Of a DNA stretch of 64,000 bases, positions 22,561-33,465 are shown piece after piece. This DNA comes from Sequoia sempervirens. Lineage: Eukaryota; Streptophyta; Pinopsida; Cupressales; Cupressaceae. A program made the position numbers and the translations under genes. A model generated the notes under the pieces. It worked only from the letters and a program-made list of their open reading frames with translations. It did no database searches and had not been told where the DNA came from. Location: positions 702,299,360 through 702,363,359 of the forward strand of contig VDFB02270651.1 of assembly GCA_007258455.2 (NCBI GenBank), in the 5' to 3' direction. Positions within the stretch are counted from its first letter, which is position 1; each line of letters opens with the position of its first letter.

Positions 22561-22922
22561 TGTAGACTGGGATTCCGAAAGTTTCTTGGATAGCTGGCTC
22601 GGACAAGTAGGCAAGGACTCTTCCGTCAGGAGCTTCTATTTGCTTTTCTCGTGCATTGTAGTGCAGTGCGCATTCCACCATTAGTTCCGGACACTCCGTT
22701 GCTGGCGGAAATCTAGCTGCGTGAACAATCCCATTGCGCATCATTCTTATAGCAATTGGCGAAGGTAGACGTCCATCGCTTCCATACATTCTCTTCCTGA
22801 AGTCCTCAATGTCGACGTGGCCAAGATTAGTGTCCACAACGTGCTCCCACTTGGACTTGATCTTTGATTGCATCTGCACGCCTTTGCTGGCAAACTTCAT
22901 CTTTAGCGCTTCGAAAATAAAT
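22484..22922 (-). CDS. Unidentified protein, first visible exon part (same unit)
   Basis: The exon appears to begin at 22922 on the minus strand, after a strong 3' splice site (TTTTCTTTGCCTTTTCATTGCAG). The intron phase leaves one base before codons for FIFEALKMKF. The frame includes WEHVVDTNLGHVDIEDFRKRMYG, CPELMVECALHY and LAYLSEPAIQETFGIPVYNERP, then drops into junk (ORF end 22484). The +1/-1 alternative frame continues with YRTKEEALKLY, so a single indel near 22550 separates it from the next part. An upstream exon must exist but was not identified. Confidence 0.6.
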
Positions 22923-23459
22923 CTGCAATGAAAAGGCAAAGAAAATATTTAGAATTCGAAATTTAAATCACTTTGCAATAAATTCCAGCTAGTTGTTGAA
23001 TTAGACTTCGTGAAAAAAATCAAGCTGGAAAGAAAATAAATAATGAAGTTCATGTCAAAATGAAGTGTACAAAGTAAATCTGCCTGTGACTTCTGGAGAA
23101 GTGATCACAATCACAATGCAAGCTGGTAAAAATTTATTTCCTTCACTTTGCTGCAGATTTTCTCAACTCTTTTGCCTTAGACAAGTTTCTTCTCACAACT
23201 CTTCTTCTCAAAATCGAATGATTATGCAAATGAGAAGTGAAATCAATTATAGAGGTGAGAAAATCGATCTTTTTAGCAAATTTCATTGTTTCCTTCAAAT
23301 TGAGTTTAAACTCAGCTTTTACTTTGCTTCCGAGTGGCAAGTTTTATCCTCAACGATCGTGTCCGGGAAAGTTTCCAATTTCAACGCCAGCTCTTTTGTT
23401 CTTTTTCCAATTTCGATTTTTTTCAAGTTTATCCTTTGGGGCGTTGGAAAATAAATGAT

Positions 23460-24560
23460 TAAAATAATTAAAATAATTATTCTATGTGTCATTTCCAACC
23501 CATTCGTTTTATGGCGAATTATTTTTGTCCAAGGCAATTTTGATTTTTCGAAATTTTCTTGCCAATGCCTTAGGCGAATTTTATTTTCTCCAACTTTCTT
23601 GCCATAATTTCCATCGTCCAATTTTATTTGGCCATACTTTCTTGCTTTTTCCAAATTTATTTCGCCATTACCTTCTTTCGTCCAATTTTATTTGGCCATA
23701 TTTTCTTGCCACAGGCGAAATTTTCTTCACATCTTCCTAAGTCGTTTGGCAAAATGTTTTAGACTTAGAAAAAATATTTCTATCTCTTCTAAGTATGGCG
23801 AAATTTTCAAGGGAAGCATACATTTTTTAATTTCTCAAAATTCATACTTAGGCAAAAATTTTGAATTTTCCTCACCCCTCTAAGTATGGCGGACTTGCTA
23901 GTTGCTTTGGCCACTCAAATTTTCTTCAAGGCGGACTTCATTCTATTCTTTGCCATCCATCTTTATTTCTTTTTAAGCCATCCAAGGCGGACTTTAGCTT
24001 TTGGTTTGCCATTTCTCCATTTAACCAAGGCGGACTTTGCTCTATGTGTTGCCACTTAACCTTATGCCTAAGGCGGACTTCATTACTTGGCTTGCCATCT
24101 TCACATTTAGTCTCTGGTGGACTTCACTCTTCTCTTGCCATACTAGGCGGACTTGGTGCATGTTCTTGCCATTTCCTTTCTACTTCACTATTTAATTTCA
24201 TCTGCTTCAACTTTCCAGCCGCCTTAGCCATTTTTTTTATGTCCAGGGGCGGACTTTGGGTCTCTTCTTGCCATTTCTTTTTATGCCTAAAAGGACTTTA
24301 GCTTTGACTTGGCCATTGAAGGGCGGACTTCCTTGACTTGCTAGCCATTCAAGCTTTTGTTGAGGGCGGACTTGAGCTTGTCTGCCATTGAAGGGTGGAC
24401 TTTAGCCTTTCTCTTGCCATTGTCCATCTGACTTGGGCGACTTGCTCAGATTTGTTGCCATTTCACCTTATGCTGAGGGCGGACTTTGTCAAGTGTTGAG
24501 CCATTCCTTACTGGCTGAGGGCGGACTTGCTAGTTTCTTTGCCATTGTCTTGTGAGCTGA
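23460..24560 (-). repeat. Degenerate GGCGGACTT...TTGCCAT minisatellite
   Basis: On the plus strand from 23888 to 24520 about 15 copies of GGCGGACTT (with GGTGGACTT, GGGCGACTT variants) alternate with TTGCCAT at roughly 30-50-bp intervals. A more diverged version with GGCGAATTT and TTGGCCATA precedes it from about 23520. It lies upstream of the unidentified minus-strand coding unit, so it would be in its intron or leader. There is no long ORF through it. Confidence 0.85.
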
Positions 24561-25300
24561 AGGTTTTTGACAGTAACTTCTGCCTTCTCCATGCTGAGTA
24601 AACTCCATACTTAGGCGAATTTCTCACAAATTTCAGTCTCCTCCATGAATTTTCAGTCATACCCAGGCCACTTTGCCATGATTTATCAGATTTATCCATG
24701 ATCCCTCTCAAATTTCTTGATGAACTTCCAGATTTTTCACTATTTCCAGTGATCTCTTAGACTGATTTCTGACATTTCCAGAATTTCACCATGAATCTGT
24801 GATTTTTGAAAGATTTTTCCAGACTAACTTTTTCTGTGATTTTCCAGAATTTCACCAATTTCAAAAAATTTCAAATCATTTTCTGAGAGTTTCGTTGATC
24901 TTTTCGAACTTCTGAGTGGATTTTTGAACTCGAGCCCTTTCCAAATATAGAAACTTTCTAAAAATAGAAATTTTCCAAAAATAGCAACTTTCCAAAAATA
25001 GACCCTAAAAAATAGGGATCTCGAATTGCCCAAAAGTGTCAAAAAAGTAGGTCCTAAAATAGGGGGCCCGGGGTGAAAAACTAAAAATTAGGAAGTGTCG
25101 GTGAAATTGATCGATCTTAGCCTGGACATTTTAAGCATGATGGCGGCGTTTACCTCGGTGATCCAGCTAAAGACTCATTTGCTTTGTGGTGACCATTCAA
25201 AATTCACTTAAAACCCAAACGGACCGGACGAAAACCAAGACGAACCAAAACCCCTAAAAGCAAAATACGAGGGTCCCCATTTGCAATGGGGTGAGGTGTG
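24560..25300. other. Unassigned DNA with short AAATAG repeats
   Basis: Pyrimidine-rich on the plus strand; a set of near repeats AACTTTCCAAAAATAG and AATTTTCCAAAAATAG occurs at about 24945-25000. No gene was recognised. Confidence 0.5.
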
Positions 25301-25356
25301 AATTAGGAGTCCAAATGTATATAGTGAGAGGTCAGAGACAATTGTAGGGCTATTGA

Positions 25357-26900
25357 ATGTGCAATCACGAAAAGTGGCAAATTCTTTGGTTGCAATTTTT
25401 CTTTGACCATGCCATCTTATTTCATGTGGCACATTCTGCTTATTTCAAACAAATGTTGAAATATACAAATATCAATGATCCCTCACATTCCCACCTTAGG
25501 AAACATAAACTACACAACACCCTTCTCGATAGAGAGAATTCGAAAGTGAGTTTGTTGATGGAGCACAGGTGGTAAACTTGGCTAAAGATAAACATATTGC
25601 TTAATTATCATGGATGGGTGGACGAATATTAGACATTGGCCATTCATCAATATCATAGTCACATGTGTAGTTGACTCTTATTTTCTAAGAGCTATTGATT
25701 GTTTAGGGAAGCACAAGGATGCAAACTTCCACTTTTAGATTTTGACAGATGTCATAGAGGAGGGTGGGGCCTCAAATGTTGTATAGGTGGTCATTGACTC
25801 AACATGTGTGTGTAAGTTAGCTAGTATGCTAGTGAAGGGTGCATACTAATACATTTTTGGGACCTCATGTTGTGTTCATGTGTTGAACAATGCATTGAAA
25901 GACATAAGAAAGATAGATTGCTTGAAGAGAGTGGTGGTAGAGAAAAGAGATATATAGATGTTTATTTGCAACCTCCACACCTTGCTCTCTTTAGGACTTC
26001 CTCCTTGTGGAAATTAAACATGCCAACTGGATGCTTGAGATGCAACAATCTCTATAGTTAATGATATTAATTTGGAGTGGGGTAGATGGATAGGGGGGAA
26101 CACAACTGAAGGGAAAAGTGATAAGAAAAAGATCGTTGATGATGATTGGTGATCTATTGTGAGGTGAGAGATTTCTAATTTTATTATTAAATTATCTATT
26201 TACAAAATGTTTGTAACTTGTAAATTTCTTTTGTTTTTTCTATTAACATTCACTATGTCATTTTAGTCTCATTCTTTTTTGAAAATTTTGTTTGTAGATA
26301 CATTTGCTCCTTTATTTCACCTATTGTGTGAGTCTTAGATATGTTGACACAAACTCTCCTAGTATTGGGAGAGATTCACAAGACATTTGACAACATGCTT
26401 GGGTAGATGAAGCAAAAAATTCATATCAGGGACCTTGATTTGGGATTGTGTGCAGCGAATATTAGGCCCAATGTGACATGGCGGTGGAACACTACAAACA
26501 CCTTGTTTCATATGCAACCTATGCTCTAAATCTCAAATGGCATGCACCAATGGTTGGGAGACTGCCTCTTCCTACTAGTGAAGAGGTGAAAGAAGGGCTA
26601 ATGAAGGTCCTTCGAAAGATGTATAGTGTTGAGAGTGCACCTTTACTTTGACAATATATTGCCTTTGTCAATCTTCAGGGTCTAACATTTAGCAAACCAA
26701 AGGTGAGGACAAATAGGGTTATATTAGCTCAATCTGAACCTATTGGATGGTGGGCATGGCATGGCAAGGTGTAGTTGAGTTGAGGTGCTTGCCACTCACC
26801 TTTTTCATAGGTTGCTAGTTCCTTTGATGTAAATAGGAATTGGTCCACATACAACTTCATTCATTTAGACAAGAGGAATAGGCTTATCTCTTGATGAGAG
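25357..26900 (+). pseudogene. hAT-family transposase pseudogene, N-terminal and central parts
   Basis: DNA-transposon transposase of the hAT superfamily, decayed. In shifting frames: FFFDHAILFHVAHSAYFKQM followed by HKLHNTLLDRE (pre-DUF659 region, 25390-25540); then the DUF659 core from about 25608, IIMDGWTNIRHWPFINIIVT, VVDSYFLRAIDCLGKHKDAN, TDVIEEGGASNVV, CCVHVLNNALKDI; then, after a degraded stretch, the C-terminal dimerisation block near 26720-26890, EPIGWWAWHGK and ASSFDVNRNWSTYNFIHLDKRNRL. Many stops and frameshifts. The catalytic DDE set cannot be fully traced. The gene is cut at 26903 by a solo LTR and resumes at 28381. Confidence 0.88.
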
Positions 26901-26903
26901 GAG

Positions 26904-28380
26904 TGTTGCAAGTATGAGTTAGTTTGGTGGTGTTGTCATTGATGTCAACACAGTTCAGTATGTTGCAAATTGTACATGTATGGTTGAGACACTGTTGAGA
27001 TGTTGTGAGTACGTGGAGCTATCTTTATGGCGTTTCAGATGAGTTGTGTTGATGAGTTTCCAAGTGCTTTTGAGAAAATTAATAAAGAGGTGAAAGCAGA
27101 ATAATAGAAATGTTCAGAATGTGCTCCGGTATGTGCTCCGCATTTCTTCTGTGTTGATCCTATGCTTGTGCGGATTTGAAGGCGTGTTGATGGTATTCTC
27201 ATGGTGATAACTCTTGAGTTTTAGCTTCTAGTTTGATGGTACGTAGAAGTTATGTTCATCGGTATGCAAAATGTTTGGTAAGTTTGATCTTCTATGGACT
27301 GGGAGAAATGTTTCTGCTCCGTAGTCCTCCGCTGTTTTGATTTAGATCATGCAGATCTGGGATATGCTTTGTGAAGGTCTTTCCTATGCTCTGGCGAAGA
27401 GGTTTGGAGTTTGGTAATTAGGAAATCATGTTTCAGTATTTCTGTGTGTCTACGCAGTCCGGATTGTCTGGTGAAAGAAATTCAGTGATTGAAGCTTGTT
27501 GTTTTTGCTGCGGATGTATTTGGAAGGTTCTGAGATGTATTCTCATGCATAATGAAGCGTGTTGCGGTGTTCGCGTGTCATCTTCTTGTTGGGAAGCGTG
27601 TGCATCAATGTTTATCTGTGTTTTCATTAGGTTTGGCCGACCTAGTGTTTACACTTCATTTGAAGAATAAAACTTAATTGAGGAAGCGTGTAGAAGATTC
27701 AAGAAAATAATTTTATTGGTCCACTCTTATTCCTTTCCACTGCGGGAATTTTGAGTTGCCGACCTAATTTGAATTTATGAAACAATGTTTTGTGGCCGAC
27801 CTTGGTAAGTGTCTCTAAGGTTGAGAATAGTATAAAAGCAAGTTGAATTGTGAAGAGTTGATGTGAGTGTGATGCAAAGTGACGAAAGTGTGCCACAAAT
27901 CATAAGAGTAGAAGTGTGTGTGAGTGAGTTGTGATAACAACTTTTCAGTGTGCTGAAGGCAGTGAACTGAAGGTTTCTGTAATCCTGTGAATGTGCTTTA
28001 ATTGTAGTGGTGGATCTTTTGTTCTCTTTTGTATTTATAGGTAGTGAGCCTCTCTGTTGGACAGTGAGTCCTTTATAGGCAGTGAGTCTTTGTATTTGGA
28101 CAGTGAGTCCTCTTTTGGGCAGTGAGCCTTTGTATTTAGTTTTATAATCTTTATATTGTGAGTTAACCCTCAACATGGTTTTTCCCTTATTGGGTTTTCC
28201 ACGTAAAAATCTAGTGTTCATTGTGTTCATTTACTTTCTGTTATCTATGTTTCATGCTTATATTTAACAACAAAATAGTGTGGTTGAAGATTTGATAAGT
28301 GATAAAGTTTTAAGTTTGAATTTGTGTGACAACTGATTCACCCTTCCCCCCCCCCTCAGTTGTCCTGCGCTTGTTTAACA
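26904..28380 (+). mobile_element. Solo copia LTR with 5-bp TSD, inside hAT pseudogene
   Basis: Begins TGTTGCAAGTATGA and ends TTGTTTAACA, flanked on both sides by AGGAG (26899-26903 and 28381-28385). Its start is the same as the LTR of the full copia element at 56055-63115 (minus strand), and both contain the lines of GTGAGCC/GTGAGTCC repeats followed by AACATGGTTTTTCCCTTATT and a C-rich segment just before the end. No internal sequence remains, which is the outcome of recombination between two LTRs. Confidence 0.92.
28040..28135 (+). repeat. AGTGAG(C/T)C repeats in solo LTR
   Basis: Five copies of a GGCAGTGAGCC / GGACAGTGAGTCC pair-type motif at about 20-25-bp spacing. A matching set in the opposite orientation is seen in the two LTRs of the full copia (about 56330-56410 and 62060-62145). 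Confidence 0.85.
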
Positions 28381-28612
28381 AGGAGAAGTTGGTGGTTGTG
28401 TATGCTGCCTTGCAACTTCAAGATCAACAAACTTGTGAGTATTGATAGACTCCTATTGCATGGTAAGATGTTGATCTTGAAGATGCCATGTAGATTCATC
28501 AGGAGAATGCACAGGAGGGATTGATTGAGGTTCCATTGGATGAGGCAGTTCATCATATTGGTAGTTACTCAGATTTAGACCGCTTTAGATTTAGGTGAAG
28601 ACTAGGCAAAGA
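28381..28612 (+). pseudogene. hAT transposase pseudogene, C-terminal tail
   Basis: After the second copy of the AGGAG target duplication the hAT reading resumes with EKLVVVYAALQLQDQQ, the position where hAT transposases have an E-x-LV-x-V-x-x-N-L-R-L segment after the RNRL block. It then decays through stops to a GSYSDLDRFRF-like acidic end. Confidence 0.75.
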
Positions 28613-29898
28613 CATAGCAATGGTAGCTCTAGTAGTCTACATTTTGTTGTTTTGCAGTTGTGTCCTTTCAGCTTTTTCTTTTTGTATATGTACATTGGTA
28701 ATGAACGCTCAAATGGTTAGTGAAATTTTGTTAATTTTAATGTCGATTCTTGAATTCTCAATTCAGCTCTAATGTTTCATAATATGATAATATAATTAAT
28801 ATGGTGAATGCCTTATCCTATGAATATTTGTTATTTCCTATACTTTTGAATTTCCCTATTTTTTAATAGCCATCTATTGTTGTCACCATTCTAGAAATGC
28901 CATGGAACATAGATATATAGCATATTAGCACAATTTTTTTTGGATTTGCCCTAATTGTAGTTGCATCCAAATTTAGAATTCTATATGAACTTATGCTTTG
29001 GAATGTTTACTCAAAAAGAATATCTTTGTTTTTTTTTTTTAACTGTATATGCTTCACCTTTTGTTGAGATTTTTTTTGATTTGATATGCTATATGCTTAT
29101 GAATGGTATGATTTTATACAATAGTGTTTGGTAACAAAAACACCAAAATTAACCCTAAGTTTGGTTAGTTCTATATGAAGTTCTGAATGCTTTGGGATCT
29201 TTGCTTTGTGGTTTTCTTCCAAGTTCTACTCTAATGGATTTCACTTTTTTTTTGAACCTGCCATATGGAGCCTTTTTTTTTGTGAACATGGCTAGTGTGA
29301 TACTATATGCACATATAACTCACTGTACTTGTTCACTCTGCTTTTAAGTTAATGCATTTGAACCACATGAAGAGGAGAGGTTTATTTAGATGATACATTA
29401 ACCGAGGGTGTGTATCGTAAAGTTAATTGTGATAAATGTTGAATCGTTAATGAGAACCAAGGTTCTTCCTTCATTTGTTTAAAGTTCAAACCTATGTTAT
29501 GTGATAATTTTCCTTGCAAATCTACCTTGCACAAATTTGTTTTTAAAAATGAAGTTCTTTTCCTTTCTTATCAAAATTCAGATGATGAGTTGGCATTCTC
29601 TCCCAATTCCCTTGCAAATTTCTTTGTTTGGACGAGTGAGGAAGGGCTTGGATATGGCCTTTTGCCTCTTAGGATTACTATATTTCCTTGTTTCTTGCTT
29701 TTCTTTTGTTTTTTGGCAAGAGTGATCCATTGAGGTGTCAGGTTGTTTCTTGCCTACCAGAGATGGCTTCTATTGTTGGGAGATGTCTGATTCAGGTCTG
29801 CCAATTGTTGTGATCATTATTTGTGTGTGAAATGGTACACACAACTCCAGGTTTCGGTGGTCAGCTATCTATGGCTGGGAAAAACCGTTACCCTGAAC
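28613..29898. other. AT-rich DNA, no gene recognised
   Basis: Short ORFs only. A 79-residue plus-strand ORF (29494-29733) contains a hydrophobic C-terminal stretch but no recognisable family signature. Confidence 0.5.
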
Positions 29899-30915
29899 TG
29901 TAATGTTCCCTTTCGAAAAAATTCCTAATTTTAGGTCTGCAGAACAATATTATTCACTAAGAGCTGATATTAGTAATATTAGGTAACAAGAAAGTATGAT
30001 AATATTCAAATCCCTACATAAAACATTATAATATTTATATCAATAAATCATAGCTAAAACATCATAATATTTAGATCAATAATTCATAGCATCATTAATA
30101 TTTGAATCAACACATCATAGCATATTCCTTATAGCAAATCATATTCTGAATTCATTGGAAATGCTTGCAAACGGCAATCTCAAGGCTGGTCATCCTTTTA
30201 TTGCGAGAGCATGGAAGGTGGGCCGCCCTTCCATCCCTCAATCCACCTTGGAGGCTGGCCGTCCTCCTCGATCAAGCCCAAGAGCATGGAAGGCTGGTTG
30301 CCCATTCCACCTCTTGGCCCACGAGTATGGAAGGCTGGCCGTCCATTCCATCTCAGGGTGGCATAGTTGATAAGAGCATGAAGGCTGGTCATCCTTCACC
30401 TCTCGTGAACTCTGGAAGGTTGGCATTCGTCCTATTTGCAAAACACGTCACAAATTCAAGATATGACTTCTCAAGGAATTTGCTAAATTATATCTAAATA
30501 AATACCTCGTGTTGAATGATAAATTTACTTTTAAATGGCTGCCACCAATTATTTTTCTGAATATTATTAATGGCTGTTCTCAATTTCTATTCCAAAGAGA
30601 TATCTCAGATTTCTTATTCTTATTTCTCTATTTCTCCACTTGATGCCTCCCCCAAATGATTTGTTCTCCCTAAAATATCTTCCATGGTGGGGGAGGAAAA
30701 GTTACAGCTTTTCATTAACATTGCCTTTTCCAAAGAGTTGTGCTCTTGATAACCAAGCACTCTCTTTAGACTCTTAATTTATTTTAATTTTATGCCTTTC
30801 CTTGACCGACCATTCTTAGAATAGGCTGTGATTATTATTAACTAGCCTATATTAGGCTGCAATGAGCAATCCCTTTTCTTATAAGGTTGTGATTCTTTAT
30901 GGTGGGGGCATGACA
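29899..30915 (+). mobile_element. Solo LTR (gypsy-type) with 5-bp TSD
   Basis: Begins TGTAATGTTCCCTTTCG and ends GGGGGCATGACA. It is flanked by TGAAC at 29894-29898 and 30916-30920. Length 1,017 bp. Two internal repeat arrays are present: three copies of an ATAATATTTAGATCAATAA-like unit (about 30030-30125) and a GC-rich minisatellite. The strand is inferred from the TG...CA start style and is not certain. Confidence 0.9.
30180..30430. repeat. GGAAGGCTGGCCGTCC minisatellite in solo LTR
   Basis: Seven variants of GGAAGGCTGGCCGTCC at 30181, 30215, 30250, 30288, 30330, 30378 and 30415, that is every 35-48 bp. It is much more GC-rich than its surroundings. The ORFs seen here on both strands are by-products of the repeat. 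Confidence 0.85.
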
Positions 30916-30920
30916 TGAAC

Positions 30921-32823
30921 CTGAAATAATTAAATCACCACACTTGATAGTATGAAAAGTCCACATATCCAAATTGAGATTCGATGCAGAGCAATGTGTT
31001 GGAAATCAATTCTTGATACGGTTGACAGATAGATAGGGGTATTGGGACACCTTAAGTTTATATGATCAAATACAGTTATGTTTGTTATACAATTCAATTA
31101 AACAACGCTAAAGGAAGCACATGAAAGAACACACAAGTCGTAGATATGGATGAGACAAATATTTATGGCATAAAACCCACTAGCAAAAGGATATTCACAA
31201 TTGTATTATTTAGGAAAGATACATCCAATACAACAGGTCACTTTCACATAGTCTCAATTTGTAGACAAACAGTATACAACCTCCAACTCGGACTTCACAC
31301 CTTTAGGGTACAACACATTAGACCATAGTTTGAGGACTCTCCGAGTCTTGGAAAAGATTCTTGGGACTCGCGAGTCCTAGGGCTCGCCAAGTCGACTCGC
31401 CAAGGACTCCTGAGCCGAGTCTTGGAGAGTCTAGGCTAGGACTCCCAAGTCCTGGCGAGTGATTCGTGTGGGTCCTAGAGTCGGACTCCCGAGTCCCAAC
31501 TTAGGACTCTTGGCATTGCTTGGAAACAATGAGTATGAATGTTTAATTTTTTTTTTTGGTTTGTTTTTTTCATTTGAAAGTTTGAAACTTCGAGTATGAA
31601 TGATGAAATTTCAAATATTGAGTGTTTGAAGATCATATAACATGTGTAATATTTGAATTATGAGAAATTGATAGTCAAATTAGGCTCTTATATTCTTAAC
31701 TGCATTAATTTATTTTTGTTTTTTGTAAAACTATGGTTTTCTTCTTTGTCGAGTCCTAGCCAAGTCCTGAGTCCGAGTCCTATTTTGGGCTGCCGAGTCT
31801 GCACCGATTCCGAGTTTTCAAACTTTGCATTAGACCAACATCCAACTAAGCCAACCTTGTTTAATTTGTACAAGCAAATAGATATAGCGTAGACAACTGT
31901 CTAATAGCCTAACTGCTCACATGGAATACCAAAAGTCACACAACCATCTCATGACCATACCATGATGTCAGCATACCGTACATTACATGTAACATGACCA
32001 CTCCATATAGATCACCGCAACTCATAATAAACCATTGCTGCTTATGACCAATCAAAGGTTGTTGATCTGCATCTCCTAAATTGTGTACATATCTTCCTGC
32101 ACTACAACCAAACACTATCCGTGGCTTGTACCTCCTTGCACCACCTAATTGATCCTAGTTGTTTGCAGTACCTCCATGCATCCCCTAGAACATTGCCTTA
32201 CTTCTAGGCATCATTGCATGTCCTCCAACAACACAAAGGCACCTGCACTGTCGTACATACTCCAGTGACAGACAGTAATGCTGTTGTGAGTTCTCCAAAT
32301 GACTTGTCGTTGGGAACATAGCAACACTGGACTAAGATACTCTCCATGCTAAATGGCAACACTTGAAACTCATTGCAACCTTGGACAACTTTCCAAAACT
32401 GTTTATTAGTCTATGAATAGATAACTGTCAACATGAACTTAAAACAAAGTCCATCAACTTCTGCCACTGGTAACCACACCAGGAACGCTCTATAGGTGAA
32501 TAACACGCCAGAGTTCCTACATGATTGATGATTAACAAATCATGGTTCTGAAATAAATACAAATGCAAACTAACCAATTTTTTTATTTTTGGAGATTATG
32601 TATATTTTAATACTTTTATATGCTTCAACTGTTTGAGTTCCACTAATAAACTGAAATTGCTTGCAGGGGTTTCAAGATGTATTTTGATGAGGAGTCAAGA
32701 CCATTCTGAAAGCTAATTAATTTCTAAAATTTATTACTGGATGGTAGTTTGAGGTCCCAGTGGAGCCACAATATTGGAGCAACCTTTATACAATTAAGTT
32801 TTAATTTTTAAACTCAGCTTTAG
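30921..32823. other. Intergenic DNA with a GAGTC-rich segment
   Basis: 31325-31510 and 31745-31820 are dense in GACTC/GAGTC and CGAGTCC words that are self-complementary and interleaved in both orientations. About 31511-31744 between them is ordinary AT-rich DNA. The remainder, up to the LTO1-like gene, has no recognised gene. A splice-acceptor-like TTGCTTGCAG lies at about 32657-32666. Confidence 0.55.
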
Positions 32824-33261
32824 ATGATGCTTGGTTCATGTGGACAAACAGCAGACCTGGAAGACATATTTGATTCTGTTGTAAAACTTGAGGAGCAACA
32901 TATTCAGCAAGGGTACAATGAGGGATTCAAAGAAGGAGTAGAGTTAGGGAAAGTGGAAGGAAGAGATGTCGGTTTGAAACATGGTTTTGAAGTAGGGGAA
33001 GAATTGGGTTTTTACAGGGGTTGTATCAATGTATGGAAAGCTGCCCTTGAGATTGAACCAACTGTATTCTCTACAAGGGTTCACAAGCAGATACAGCAGC
33101 TAGAGGTATTGGCAGATAAATACCCACTTCTTGATCCAGAAGACAAGTCTGTTCAAGATATTTTAGAATCCATGAGAACAAAATTCAAAGCCATCTCAGC
33201 AACATTGTTGGTCAACCTTGAATATGAAGGGTATCCAAAGAGTAACAATACTGAGTTTTGA
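32824..33261 (+). CDS. LTO1: LTO1/Yae1-family iron-sulfur assembly adaptor
   Basis: 145 residues, close to the usual length of LTO1 (ORAOV1) proteins. In yeast and humans LTO1 pairs with YAE1 as an adaptor that brings the ATPase ABCE1/Rli1 to the cytosolic iron-sulfur assembly machinery. The hallmark is a ten-fold GX3 ladder, seen here perfectly: Gly at residues 30, 34, 38, 42, 46, 50, 54, 58, 62 and 66. The chain ends in Thr-Glu-Phe, close to the C-terminal hydrophobic-acidic-aromatic tripeptide known to dock such clients to the targeting complex. The frame is intact and in one exon; a start at the second Met is possible. An AAACTCAG acceptor-like site just before the ATG suggests a 5' UTR intron. 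A retrocopy cannot be excluded without homologues. Confidence 0.88.
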   Translation: MMLGSCGQTADLEDIFDSVVKLEEQHIQQGYNEGFKEGVELGKVEGRDVGLKHGFEVGEELGFYRGCINVWKAALEIEPTVFSTRVHKQIQQLEVLADKYPLLDPEDKSVQDILESMRTKFKAISATLLVNLEYEGYPKSNNTEF

Positions 33262-33465
33262 GTGAGTATAAAATAGTTTTTCATATGTTTGGCATGTATT
33301 TGTTCAGGAAATTACGGAATGCTCTGCCTGTGGTAAACAACATTTTTCATTAAAACATGATTTGGGACCTCTTAATTCTTGTTTTAAATTGGGGAAATTT
33401 TGGATTAAAATTTAGGTGGACAGTTGCCAGACATTTTGAATATTTGGTGTAATGCAAAGCAGGTG

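Noticed and set aside
23880..24560. CRISPR-like appearance of GGCGGACTT units with variable spacers
   Set aside because: The cores are only 9 bp and degenerate, spacing is irregular, there are no cas genes, and the context is clearly a plant nuclear genome.
19000..25400. Complete LTR retrotransposon around the unidentified coding unit
   Set aside because: A TATA-like region follows the stop, but no matching 5' LTR, primer site or pol was found in the window.
30155..30497. ORFs of 64-110 residues on both strands
   Set aside because: They arise from the GC-rich minisatellite inside a solo LTR; repeats give open frames by composition.
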